In this document: in pieces, positions 8,533-16,434 of the stretch
How positions within the stretch are numbered: the first letter of the stretch is position 1
Layout of the letters: each line of letters begins with the position of its first letter
NCBI GenBank assembly: GCA_944384545.1
Contig: CALWTT010000116.1
Location: 1-40,224, forward strand
Source: an uncultured Clostridia bacterium
Lineage (GTDB): Bacteria; Bacillota; Clostridia; Oscillospirales; CAG-272
Direction: 5' to 3'
DNA: 40,224 bases
Program-made: the position numbers and the translations under genes
Notes under the pieces: generated by a model
Told to the model about the DNA's origin: nothing
Databases searched by the model: none
The model's input: only the letters and a program-made list of their open reading frames with translations

Positions 8533-9425
8533 ATCTATTGGAATTACAGGACGTTTCCTATGTGTACAGCGAGGGAACGCCGTTTGAAATGGTGGCGCTG
8601 CATCATGTCAGCGTGGGATTCGAAAAGGGAAGCATTACCGGATTGATCGGACATACCGGCTCCGGCAAATCCACCCTTGTACAGTTACTGAACGGATTGC
8701 TGCGACCGAAGCAGGGGAAAATCCTTCTGGACGGGGAAGATATATGGGCCAAGCCCAAAGAGATCCGGAAGATACGTTACCGCGTGGGGCTTGTGATGCA
8801 ATATCCTGAATATCAGCTGTTTGACGAAACCGTGCGGCTGGATATAGGATATGCATTGCGGAACATGTCGCTGCCGGCGGAGGAGATCGCTGAGCGTGTG
8901 GAAGAAGCGGCGGCGTTTGTACACCTGGACAGTCACCTGCTGGATCAGTCCCCTTTTGCTTTGTCTGGCGGGCAGAAACGGCGTGCAGCCCTGGCAGGGG
9001 TCATTGCCATGCGGCCGCAGGTTCTGGTTCTGGATGAGCCGGCGGCCGGACTGGATCCGATCGGGCGTTCGGAGATTCTTGGCGGGCTCCGCAAATATCA
9101 GGAATCTTTCGGCGGAACGGTTATATTGGTCAGTCACAGCATGGAAGACATGGCACAGTATTGCGACCGTATTGTGGCTATGAATCATTCCGAAGTGTTT
9201 ATGACCGGCACGGTGGAGGAAGTTTTTTCCCATGCGCAGGAACTGTCGGATATCGGACTGGATATTCCTTCCATCGCCCGTATTGCGCTCCGGTTGCAGG
9301 CGGCAGGAATTCCGTTGCAGGGCAGTCTGTATACGGTATCCGGTGTCCGCGAGGCGTATCTGCGCGCCATAGCGGAGGCCCGACAGATGAAAGCACCGTC
9401 GGAGGGAGGTGACCGCCGTGTTTAA
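8529..9425 (+). CDS. ecfA2: ECF transporter ATPase EcfA2
   Basis: Second ATPase of the ECF module, 298 residues, forming a heterodimer with EcfA1. Walker A GHTGSGKST is at 41-49, the Q-loop is VMQYPEYQLFD, the signature LSGGQKRR, Walker B VLVLDEPAAGLDP and the switch His in VSHSMED. The QYPEYQLF Q-loop is typical of EcfA2 (CbiO2) paralogues. The last bases, which contain the ecfT ribosome site, overlap the ecfT start. Confidence 0.95.
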   Translation: MNLLELQDVSYVYSEGTPFEMVALHHVSVGFEKGSITGLIGHTGSGKSTLVQLLNGLLRPKQGKILLDGEDIWAKPKEIRKIRYRVGLVMQYPEYQLFDETVRLDIGYALRNMSLPAEEIAERVEEAAAFVHLDSHLLDQSPFALSGGQKRRAALAGVIAMRPQVLVLDEPAAGLDPIGRSEILGGLRKYQESFGGTVILVSHSMEDMAQYCDRIVAMNHSEVFMTGTVEEVFSHAQELSDIGLDIPSIARIALRLQAAGIPLQGSLYTVSGVREAYLRAIAEARQMKAPSEGGDRRV

Positions 9426-10272
9426 GGATGTCACGCTCGGTCAGTATTTCCCGGGTGATTCTGTGATTCATCGGATGGATCCACGCGCCAAAATTATTGC
9501 ATCGATTCTGTATATTATCGCTGTGTTCTGTGCCAGAAATATAATTTCTTTTGCCGCGTTAGCGGCTTCCGCTCTGCTTCTTATACTGATCAGCAGAATA
9601 TCGATGATGACGGTTCTGCGCGGACTGAAGCCCATTCTTTTTATCCTCGTATTTACGGCGCTGATCAATATTTTTCTGACAAGAAGCACGGAAGAGGCAC
9701 CGCTTTGGCAGGCAAATATACCGGTCTTTTCCTGGAATTGGCAGCCGTCTATCTATCGCGAGGGAATCCTGCGTGCCATTTTCACAGCTCTGCGCGTGAT
9801 CGTTCTGATTATCGGTACAAGTATATTTCTGACATATACCACCTCTCCGATCACACTGACAGACGCAATCGAGGAGCTTCTATCTCCGTTGAAACTCTTA
9901 CACGTACCGGTTCATGATTTTGCTATGATGATGACCATCGCCTTGCGATTTATTCCGACGCTGATTGAGGAAACCGAAAAAATCATGAATGCTCAGAAGG
10001 CGCGCGGTGCGGATTTTTCCAACGGGTCGCTCGTGCAAAGAGCCAAGGCGCTGCTGCCCGTGCTGATTCCGCTTTTTGTTTCGGCCTTCAAGCGGGCCGG
10101 GGATCTGGCCATTGCCATGGAGTGCCGTTGCTACCGGGGGGGGGAGGGACGTACAAAACTGCATAAGCTGGAATACCATTTTTCGGATTTTCTGATTTTG
10201 TTTTTGGTAGTTGCTTTTATGGCAGGAATTTTCGTTATCAACCACTACAATCCGATGGGAATCGGTATCTGA
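9418..10272 (+). CDS. ecfT: ECF transporter transmembrane protein EcfT
   Basis: Membrane scaffold that couples the EcfA1A2 ATPases to S components. It has 284 residues with several hydrophobic helices and the two coupling-helix motifs: AQKARGADF and AMECRCYRGGEGRT. The second usually reads A-R-C/G-Y; here Cys replaces the first Ala. The GTG at 9418 is chosen over the in-frame GTG at 9409 because GGAGGT (9405-9410) sits seven bases before 9418 and overlaps the other. It overlaps ecfA2 by eight bases. No S-component gene is in the window, so this looks like a group II (shared) ECF module. Confidence 0.93.
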   Translation: MFKDVTLGQYFPGDSVIHRMDPRAKIIASILYIIAVFCARNIISFAALAASALLLILISRISMMTVLRGLKPILFILVFTALINIFLTRSTEEAPLWQANIPVFSWNWQPSIYREGILRAIFTALRVIVLIIGTSIFLTYTTSPITLTDAIEELLSPLKLLHVPVHDFAMMMTIALRFIPTLIEETEKIMNAQKARGADFSNGSLVQRAKALLPVLIPLFVSAFKRAGDLAIAMECRCYRGGEGRTKLHKLEYHFSDFLILFLVVAFMAGIFVINHYNPMGIGI

Positions 10273-10282
10273 CGGCAATAAC

Positions 10283-11089
10283 ATGAAAAGATACGTTGTG
10301 AAAATACGGTATACAGGGACTGCATTTCACGGTTTCCAGGTGCAGCCTGTGCTTCGCACTGTGCAAGGGGAAATGACACGGATCGCGCAGACCGCCTTCC
10401 GTACCCCGTGTCGTGTTACGGGGTGCAGTCGCACCGACAGCGGAGTGCACGCAGAAGAATATTTTCTTCTGCTCGAAATCGGGGATGCGGCGGATACACC
10501 GCCGCCGGACCGCCTTTTGTATGTTCTGGAACCCTATCTGCCTGAAGATATATCGGTGCTTTGTTCATGCTTGGCACCAGAGGGCTTTCATCCGCGATAC
10601 AGCGTTGCGGAGAAAGAGTACTGTTATCGGATCTGGAATGCAGCGCGGCGGGATCCGCTCCGGGCGCATCGCGTCTTCCATTATCCACGCCCGATTTCAG
10701 AGGCGGCACTCTGCGAGATGAACCGTGCTGCTGCATTGCTTTCCGGACGTCAGGATTTCCGTGCGTTTATGGCAGAAGGGGGAAATACGGAAAAGAGCAC
10801 CATCCGCACGGTATCCCGCTTTTTTTGCAGACGGCTTGGGGATATCGTGGAGGTAAATATCCGGGCGGACGGCTTTTTATACAATATGGTGCGGATTCTG
10901 ACCGGCACACTGCTGGAGGTGGCCGCCGGTCGTATGTGCGCCGACGATATGCCGGATATCCTTGCATCGGGGAATCGTTGCCGTGCGGGAATGACGGTGC
11001 CTCCGGACGGCCTGTATCTTCACCGCGTTTTCTTTCCTGCCGGTTTTTTGCCGGATTTCATGACAAGTCCCGCGTTTTCGGAACCGTAG
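10283..11089 (+). CDS. truA: tRNA pseudouridine(38-40) synthase TruA
   Basis: Isomerises uridines 38-40 in the tRNA anticodon arm. The protein has 268 residues. It starts MKRYVVKIRYTGTAFHGFQVQ, contains the catalytic loop CSRTDSGVHA with Asp52, and the C-terminal stretch GFLYNMVRILTGTLLEV typical of TruA. The start at 10283 is ten bases after the ecfT stop; in-frame codons upstream lie inside ecfT. Its ribosome site is weak, suggesting coupling to ecfT translation. The order ecfA1-ecfA2-ecfT-truA is common in Bacillota, but the usual rplM-rpsI do not follow; a terminator does. Confidence 0.95.
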   Translation: MKRYVVKIRYTGTAFHGFQVQPVLRTVQGEMTRIAQTAFRTPCRVTGCSRTDSGVHAEEYFLLLEIGDAADTPPPDRLLYVLEPYLPEDISVLCSCLAPEGFHPRYSVAEKEYCYRIWNAARRDPLRAHRVFHYPRPISEAALCEMNRAAALLSGRQDFRAFMAEGGNTEKSTIRTVSRFFCRRLGDIVEVNIRADGFLYNMVRILTGTLLEVAAGRMCADDMPDILASGNRCRAGMTVPPDGLYLHRVFFPAGFLPDFMTSPAFSEP

Positions 11090-11105
11090 TTCCGGAGCAA
11101 AGAGG

Positions 11106-11140
11106 AAAAGGCGCCGCATGTATATGCGGCGCCTTTTGCT
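11106..11140 (+). terminator. terminator of the ruvC-truA operon
   Basis: A perfect 14-bp stem (11106-11119 with 11124-11137), four-base loop GTAT, ending in TTTTG. Confidence 0.85.
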
Positions 11141-11155
11141 TCCATAAATTGCGTT

Positions 11156-11183
11156 TTGCGTTTCTGTGGGAATTGGGTATACT
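11156..11183 (+). promoter_or_regulatory. candidate promoter of the class A PBP gene
   Basis: TTGCGT (11156-11161), 16 bases, TATACT (11178-11183). The -10 lies downstream of the GTG at 11166, which argues against that codon as the start of the PBP gene and for the ATG at 11223. Confidence 0.5.
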
Positions 11184-11222
11184 GTAAACAAAAAACATGC
11201 GCATAAGGATTCTGTACAGAAA

Positions 11223-13883
11223 ATGAAAATAGAAGCAAAACACAAAAGGGAAGCAGGGTCATATGAAAAAAGTGGAAGGGGATTCCGGATATTCCGGCGT
11301 ATTCTTCTGGGGATTGTGATTGCAATTCTTGCGGTGCTGCTCACGGGAGTCAGTATCTTGGGGATTGCGTACCTGCGAACCGATTATTCCGCGGATGAAC
11401 AGTTGTTTGAAATGGCAAAAGGGGCGCGCACTACCCGTTTTTTTTACAATACGGCAGAACATTTCCCGGCAGGAATCGGTGAATCGTCATTGCCTTCTCG
11501 CTTAAAGGATCTGCAACTTTATCCGGAGGAAAACGCAAAGGATGGAATTCTGAAAGGATATATTGCGGCAGAAATCGAAGGCCAAAGCGTCAGCGGTGGC
11601 GAGAAAAGCATATGGTGTTCTTATGAGGACATTCCCGTGCATCTGCGGAATGCTTTTGTAGCGATCGAAGACAAGCGTTTTTTTCTTCACGATGGCGTGG
11701 ATTGGTCCCGTACCTTGCAAGCGGCGGTCAACTGTGTATTCCGGTACGATGACCGATTCGGAGGTTCTACGATTACACAGCAGCTGATCAAAAACATCTC
11801 GGCGGACAGTGAAATTACGATTGCCAGAAAACTGCGGGAAATCTGCCGCGCGATTCACCTGGAATCGCATCACAGCAAAGAGGAAATTCTGGAGCTGTAT
11901 CTGAATGTGGTTCCGATGTCGCAGGGGTGCATAGGAGTGGGAGCAGCAGCGGCGCGCTATTACGGGAAGGACGTACAGGATTTGACACTGTCCGAGGCCG
12001 CCTCTCTCGCAGCAGTAACCAATTCGCCGACCAGATACGATCCGATAACCTCCTCCGAAAACAACCGTCAGCGCCGGAACCTGATTCTTTCCGAGATGCA
12101 GAAGCAGGGGATGATTGCTGCAGGAGAAGCGGAGGCAGCAATGTCAGAAACTCTCACGGTTATCGGTAGCGCAACAGAGCATCCGTCCGTATACAATTGG
12201 TATATCGAGACCGTACTGGATGATGTGATACGGGATCTTATGGCCAAGCGAGGGCTTTCGCATGAGGCGGCAGTAAAATTGGTATATCATGGAGGGCTTT
12301 CGGTATATACGTTGATGGATGCGGAAATACAGCAGACGTTGGAGTCTTATTTTTCAGAGTATCGAAATCTTCCGACCGCCTGTCGGGACGGCATGCAAAT
12401 GGGAATGACAGTGATGGATCCGCATACCGGGGATCTTCTGGGGATCATAGGAGCGGTGGGCGAAAAAACCGAAAACCGTCTGCTCAATTATGCAAGTGGT
12501 GCGTTGCGGGCTCCTGGGTCCGCGATCAAACCGCTTTCGGTATACGGGCCGGCACTGGAAGAAGGACTGATTGATTATGGGAGCGTTTTTGACGATGTCC
12601 CGCTACGATTTATAAAGAATGGAAGCGGATATACCCTGTGGCCGCAGAATTCCCCCGCCGTATACAGCGGGCTGACCGATCTGCCGCATGCCATTGCGCA
12701 GTCGAAAAATACGGTGGCTGTTCGAGTTTTTGAAAAATTAGGAGCGGAGACGTCGTACGCGTATATGACCCGCCGTCTCGGATTTGATACGCTGGTGCGT
12801 TCGCGCCGCACAGAGGACGGCGGAAAAATCACCGATCTGGCATCCGCGCCGCTTGCGTTGGGGCAGCTTTCGGACGGTGTGAGCGTGCGTGCCATGACGG
12901 CGGCTTATTGTGCCTTGGCCGATGGTGGTATGTACCATACACCGCGCACGTATGTATTGGTTTTGGACGGACAGGGCAAGGTTCTTCTGGAAAATCCGGG
13001 AGAGGAGCATCGCGCATTCAGTGAAACGACTGCGTGCCTTTTGACCGAACTTCTCCGCGGCGTTGTGGAAAACGGCACGGCAGCATCGGTGCGATTGGAT
13101 GAAAAAGTAGATGTGGCAGGGAAGACCGGCACATCGGGCGAAAGCCGGGATAAATGGTTTATCGGATATACGCCGTATCTGACGGCAGGGATATGGTGCG
13201 GGTATCCGGACGGGAACCGGAGCGTAACGGCGGGGGGCCCCACACATTTGGAGGTATGGGATGCCGTTATGGAACAGCTGCATGAAAAAATCATACCGGA
13301 AAACGAAGAACCGACAGCGTTTCAACTGGCAGCGGGACTGGTCCGTGCGGCATACTGCCGGGATTCCGGCGGAATCCCCTGTGAGGCCTGCCGGCTGGAT
13401 CCACGCGGAAACCGGGTCTCCATTGGTCTGTTCGTACGCGGTACCGAGCCGAAAGAAGCATGTCACTGCCATATTGCCGTGGATTATGACACAGAAGGGG
13501 GAGGAATTGCCTGCCCATCCTGCCCGTTATCTGCGGTCAGGAAGGTGGGATTGCTGTATCATACCAGCCGTGATTTTCCCGTGCAGGTATATGTTACGGA
13601 TGCGCAATTTGTGTACCGCCCCATAGAAAGCATTCCCGAATTGCGCCGAAAGGATTGCGCGTTCTTCGCGCACACACTGTCCCCCGGTCATTACGTTGGT
13701 ATCAGCAAAACACAGGACGGACATCAGTATAACGCGTGGTGTTGCGACGTACACAGCCACGTGGAAGCCCCTCAGCCGGATCCGCAAACAAAAGAGCCTG
13801 AATATGAAGATATGGAGCCGTATATTCTACCGGATCGCTTCCGGGAATATATTCGACAGCGAAGAGGAGCCTATCCGTTTTGA
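11223..13883 (+). CDS. class A penicillin-binding protein (PBP1A-type transglycosylase/transpeptidase)
   Basis: Bifunctional peptidoglycan synthase, 886 residues from the ATG at 11223. A basic N-terminal tail precedes one membrane anchor (about residues 24-52). The GT51 domain has AIEDKRFF with catalytic Glu149, GGSTITQQLIKN, and SKEEILELYLN. The transpeptidase domain has Ser433-Ala-Ile-Lys436, Ser494-Lys-Asn496 and Lys634-Thr-Gly. After the KTG motif comes a tail of about 200 residues rich in Cys (CRDSG, CEAC, CHCH, CPSC, CC), which fits no standard PASTA domain. The ribosome site before 11223 is weak, so the exact start is uncertain. The gene has its own promoter and is followed by the promoter of the HPr-like gene. 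Confidence 0.93.
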   Translation: MKIEAKHKREAGSYEKSGRGFRIFRRILLGIVIAILAVLLTGVSILGIAYLRTDYSADEQLFEMAKGARTTRFFYNTAEHFPAGIGESSLPSRLKDLQLYPEENAKDGILKGYIAAEIEGQSVSGGEKSIWCSYEDIPVHLRNAFVAIEDKRFFLHDGVDWSRTLQAAVNCVFRYDDRFGGSTITQQLIKNISADSEITIARKLREICRAIHLESHHSKEEILELYLNVVPMSQGCIGVGAAAARYYGKDVQDLTLSEAASLAAVTNSPTRYDPITSSENNRQRRNLILSEMQKQGMIAAGEAEAAMSETLTVIGSATEHPSVYNWYIETVLDDVIRDLMAKRGLSHEAAVKLVYHGGLSVYTLMDAEIQQTLESYFSEYRNLPTACRDGMQMGMTVMDPHTGDLLGIIGAVGEKTENRLLNYASGALRAPGSAIKPLSVYGPALEEGLIDYGSVFDDVPLRFIKNGSGYTLWPQNSPAVYSGLTDLPHAIAQSKNTVAVRVFEKLGAETSYAYMTRRLGFDTLVRSRRTEDGGKITDLASAPLALGQLSDGVSVRAMTAAYCALADGGMYHTPRTYVLVLDGQGKVLLENPGEEHRAFSETTACLLTELLRGVVENGTAASVRLDEKVDVAGKTGTSGESRDKWFIGYTPYLTAGIWCGYPDGNRSVTAGGPTHLEVWDAVMEQLHEKIIPENEEPTAFQLAAGLVRAAYCRDSGGIPCEACRLDPRGNRVSIGLFVRGTEPKEACHCHIAVDYDTEGGGIACPSCPLSAVRKVGLLYHTSRDFPVQVYVTDAQFVYRPIESIPELRRKDCAFFAHTLSPGHYVGISKTQDGHQYNAWCCDVHSHVEAPQPDPQTKEPEYEDMEPYILPDRFREYIRQRRGAYPF

Positions 13884-13891
13884 AAAAAGCC

Positions 13892-13921
13892 TTGACAAAC
13901 TTCCGTATCATGCGATATAAT
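13892..13921 (+). promoter_or_regulatory. consensus promoter of the HPr-like gene
   Basis: TTGACA (13892-13897), 18 bases, TATAAT (13916-13921), starting nine bases after the PBP stop codon. AGAGGAGG (13951-13958) is the ribosome site of the next gene. Confidence 0.85.
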
Positions 13922-13963
13922 TTATACAGATAAGAACAGTCTGTTTGATCAGAGGAGGTTGTC

Positions 13964-14197
13964 ATGACAAAGGTTCTGATTCGCTTATCTTCCATCGAAG
14001 ACGTTCGTACTTTCGTATCGGCTGTGCTCAATTTCGACTATGAGATTGATTTGTGCTCGGGACGGTATATTATCGATGCCAAGTCCATCATGGGTATATT
14101 CAGTCTGGATCTGATGAACCCGATTCAGTTGGTAGCGCATACCGATCAGCCTGGGGATTTGCTGGAAAAAATCGGGAAATTTATTGTAAAGCAATAA
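13964..14197 (+). CDS. HPr-like protein without the phosphorylatable His
   Basis: A protein of 77 residues with the HPr fold pattern. The best match is DAKSIMGIFSLDL (39-50), equivalent to the Ser46 regulatory region of HPr (Ser41 here). The N-terminal HARPA active site is replaced by Ile11-Glu-Asp-Val-Arg, so it lacks the His15 that PTS enzyme I phosphorylates. Proteins of this type are common in Clostridia. By analogy with Crh of Bacillus subtilis, which also lost His15 and kept Ser46, a regulatory role is possible, but it is more divergent than Crh. It has its own strong promoter and terminator, so it is a single-gene unit and probably well expressed. Confidence 0.8.
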   Translation: MTKVLIRLSSIEDVRTFVSAVLNFDYEIDLCSGRYIIDAKSIMGIFSLDLMNPIQLVAHTDQPGDLLEKIGKFIVKQ

Positions 14198-14250
14198 GGC
14201 TCCCGTATCCACTCCGTGTGCAAGGCAAGTACGCGGCATCCAGGAAAACG

Positions 14251-14296
14251 AAAAGCCCGCGGCTCCTTTTCCATAGGAGCCGCGGGCTTTTTTCGC
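14251..14296. terminator. strong bidirectional terminator
   Basis: A 17-bp stem (14251-14267 with 14275-14291) with T tract on the plus strand and A-rich 5' side, between the HPr-like gene and converging rsmI. Confidence 0.9.
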
Positions 14297-14325
14297 GCTG
14301 CCATCCAGTGCCCGTATCACAGGGA

Positions 14326-15285
14326 CTAAGGTTCTTTTCCGATATCGTCGTCTTCCTGTGCCTGTATCAACAGACGGTACAGTTGACTTTTTCCCATGCC
14401 ATATTCTTTTGCAACCCGCTTGATGCTCTCCATACGACTGATTCCCTCATGCAGGCAGTAGGCTTGTACACGCGCTTCCGCATCCTGTATGGAAGGCGGG
14501 GAAGATGCAGTTTGGGAAGCAGACTCTGCGCATACGTCAGATGTGCGCGTATTGCCTTCTATGACCAGTACATATTCACCGCGGGGGGCACGCGTGCGGA
14601 AGAAGGCAATGGAATCCGATAGAGTTGTACGAATCACTTCTTCATTTATTTTCGTTAATTCGCGGCAGATGGATATTTTCCTGTCACCAAGCACCTGATA
14701 GAGATCTGTGAGCGTCAGAAGGAGCCGATGCGGCGCTTCGTATAGAATCATGGTGCGGGTCTCCCGCTTTAATGCTTCCAGATATTTTTTCCTTTCTTTC
14801 CCGTCGCTTGGCAGAAATCCGTCGAATACAAAACGGGTGGTGGAAAGGGCCGAAAGAGCAAGGGCGGATACCAACGCACAGCATCCCGGAACGACCGTAA
14901 CGGGAAGATTGGCCTCCGTTGCCATACGGACCAGATCCTCTCCCGGGTCGCTGATGGCAGGCATGCCTGCATCGGTGATCAGCGCGCAGGACGCCCCGGC
15001 GGCAAGGCGCGCTACGATTTCCGGGCCGCGTGTTTTCCGATTGTGTTCATGATAGCTGACCAGAGGTCGGCGGATCCCGAAGTGTGTCAGAAGACGAAGG
15101 GAATTTCTGGTATCTTCCGCGGCAATGAAATCTACCTCGGATAGGACTTTCTTTGCCCGGTCAGAAAGATCCGAAAGATTCCCGATCGGCGTCGCGACAA
15201 GATACAGCGTGGATGCCTGTACACGGTTTTTGTTTTCCTGCGTGTTTTCCGGACTTGCCGTTCCGGTCATGGATTCCTTTTGCAT
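14326..15285 (-). CDS. rsmI: 16S rRNA (cytidine1402-2'-O)-methyltransferase RsmI
   Basis: Methylates the 2'-O of C1402 in the 16S rRNA decoding centre. It has 319 residues. The tetrapyrrole-methylase-type domain begins about residue 25 with TLYLVATPIGNLSD and contains FIAAEDTRNS, LITDAGMPAISDPG, VVPGCCALVSAL, FVFDGFLP and ILYEAPHRL, all RsmI hallmarks. The last 60 residues resemble the C-terminal helical extension (MGKSQLYRLL). AGAGG sits five bases before the ATG. The gene follows trmN6 by 21 bases, as yabC follows yabB-yazA in Bacillus subtilis; it is the last gene of the minus-strand cluster and ends at the shared terminator. Confidence 0.96.
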   Translation of the reverse strand: MQKESMTGTASPENTQENKNRVQASTLYLVATPIGNLSDLSDRAKKVLSEVDFIAAEDTRNSLRLLTHFGIRRPLVSYHEHNRKTRGPEIVARLAAGASCALITDAGMPAISDPGEDLVRMATEANLPVTVVPGCCALVSALALSALSTTRFVFDGFLPSDGKERKKYLEALKRETRTMILYEAPHRLLLTLTDLYQVLGDRKISICRELTKINEEVIRTTLSDSIAFFRTRAPRGEYVLVIEGNTRTSDVCAESASQTASSPPSIQDAEARVQAYCLHEGISRMESIKRVAKEYGMGKSQLYRLLIQAQEDDDIGKEP

Positions 15286-15306
15286 AGGGGCCTCTTTCGT
15301 ATCGTT

Positions 15307-16086
15307 TTATTCATATAGCTGTGGCAGGATATCTCCGTTATAGACGGCAATCATATCGTCAGAAAAAACCATATTATCCGAAGAACGGTAAAGGAAAAGC
15401 GGGCGTGTGATCTGCAACCCGGCATGACCGCCGGCTACGGCCTCTGTCAGGATCAGAGAAGGTTTTGCCCGGGGATGGGAGTGAACCAGTGTCAAGCGTT
15501 TCGGTGTCAGGCGATTTTCCGCTAAGGAAGTGTAGAGTTCCGGCAAGCGTTCAGGCCGGAAGACGCAGACAAATTTTCCGCCATAGCGCAACAGGCGTGC
15601 GGCCGCGGCGCAAAAATCCGCAACCGTGCCGTTTTCTTCGTGGCGGGCGCAGCTTTTTCCCGGATTGCGATTTTTTTGCCCGCTGTCCGCGCATAGATAG
15701 GGAGGATTGGCAAACACAAGGTCTGCCCATCCGCGAGATTTCCCATCCGCAGCGCAAAAACGCAGATCGGCGTGCAGGACCGTCAGACGATCTTCCACAT
15801 GGTTCAGAATTGCATTGCGGCGGATCAGGTCTGCATAGTCGGATTGGATTTCAATACAAAGGACTTTTGCGAATTTCTGTCGGAAAAGTCCGAGCAGAGA
15901 GACGATTCCGCTTCCACCGCCCAATTCTGCCGCAATAGCATCCGGCCGTTTTCTCAGATACGAAGCAAGGAGGAGCGCATCGGTACCGAACGTAAGTCCG
16001 TCGGTTTTCTGAATGAGCCGGATATGGTCATTGACTTCGTCCAGCCGCTCACCCGGGCGGAGGATATCGGAACTATCAGAGGACAC
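15307..16086 (-). CDS. tRNA1(Val) A37 N6-methyltransferase-like protein (TrmN6/YabB family)
   Basis: A protein of 259 residues of the COG4123 family. It has the N-terminal LTFGTDALLLASYL, SAM motif AELGGGSGIVSLL, IEIQSDYADL, and the N6-adenine motif VFANPPYL. The long open frame upstream (to 16323) overlaps the ferredoxin gene and is not used. GTG at 16086 is preceded by AAAGGAG eight bases away and gives a sensible N-terminus (VSSDSSDILRPGERLDEV). In Bacillus subtilis the relative yabB lies in the same position, between yaaT/yabA and rsmI. The substrate is inferred from E. coli YfiC; another RNA target is possible. Confidence 0.88.
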   Translation of the reverse strand: MSSDSSDILRPGERLDEVNDHIRLIQKTDGLTFGTDALLLASYLRKRPDAIAAELGGGSGIVSLLGLFRQKFAKVLCIEIQSDYADLIRRNAILNHVEDRLTVLHADLRFCAADGKSRGWADLVFANPPYLCADSGQKNRNPGKSCARHEENGTVADFCAAAARLLRYGGKFVCVFRPERLPELYTSLAENRLTPKRLTLVHSHPRAKPSLILTEAVAGGHAGLQITRPLFLYRSSDNMVFSDDMIAVYNGDILPQLYE

Positions 16087-16121
16087 AGAACAAGCTCCTT
16101 TCGGGGAATGAGTCGGTGCGA

Positions 16122-16147
16122 ATAAAAAGGAGGGGAAAGCCCCCTCC
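16122..16147 (-). terminator. terminator after ferredoxin
   Basis: A seven-bp GC stem (16129-16135 with 16141-16147) followed on the minus strand by TTTTT. It lies between the ferredoxin stop and the trmN6-like start, so trmN6-rsmI depend on read-through or on a promoter I could not see. Confidence 0.7.
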
Positions 16148-16168
16148 GTTCGGATAAAGGAAATCGGA

Positions 16169-16342
16169 TCAGCCTTCCTTAACGGGAGCGCCGACCGGGC
16201 AAACGCCCGCACAGGAACCGCACTCAACGCATTCATTGGCGTCGATGACATATTTCCCGTCTCCTTCGCTGATGCAGCTGACCGGGCATTCGCTTTCGCA
16301 ACTGCCGCAGGCAATGCAATCATCGGTGATGATGTAAGCCAT
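16169..16342 (-). CDS. 2[4Fe-4S] ferredoxin
   Basis: A 57-residue clostridial-type ferredoxin, a soluble one-electron carrier. Cys 9, 12, 15 and 19 (CIACGSCESECP) and Cys 38, 41, 44 and 48 (CVECGSCAGVCP) form the two clusters; Cys23 is extra. ATG at 16342 is preceded by AGGAGGTG seven bases upstream. A minus-strand promoter at 16378-16405 and a terminator at 16122-16147 make it a separate, probably highly expressed unit set inside the holB-rsmI cluster, where Bacillus subtilis has no such gene. Confidence 0.95.
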   Translation of the reverse strand: MAYIITDDCIACGSCESECPVSCISEGDGKYVIDANECVECGSCAGVCPVGAPVKEG

Positions 16343-16377
16343 GGGTAAACACCTCCTATGTGCTGTTGGATGAAAAT

Positions 16378-16405
16378 ATTGTATCATATTTTGCAGAAAA
16401 ATCAA
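16378..16405 (-). promoter_or_regulatory. promoter of the ferredoxin gene
   Basis: Minus strand TTGATT (16400-16405), 16 bases, TACAAT (16378-16383), 35 bases before the ATG. Confidence 0.7.
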
Positions 16406-16434
16406 GGGCTTTTTCTAAAAAACGAAAAACCATG

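Noticed and set aside
16087..16323. N-terminal extension of the TrmN6-like frame
   Set aside because: It overlaps the ferredoxin gene and its terminator in another frame; a good ribosome site supports GTG at 16086.
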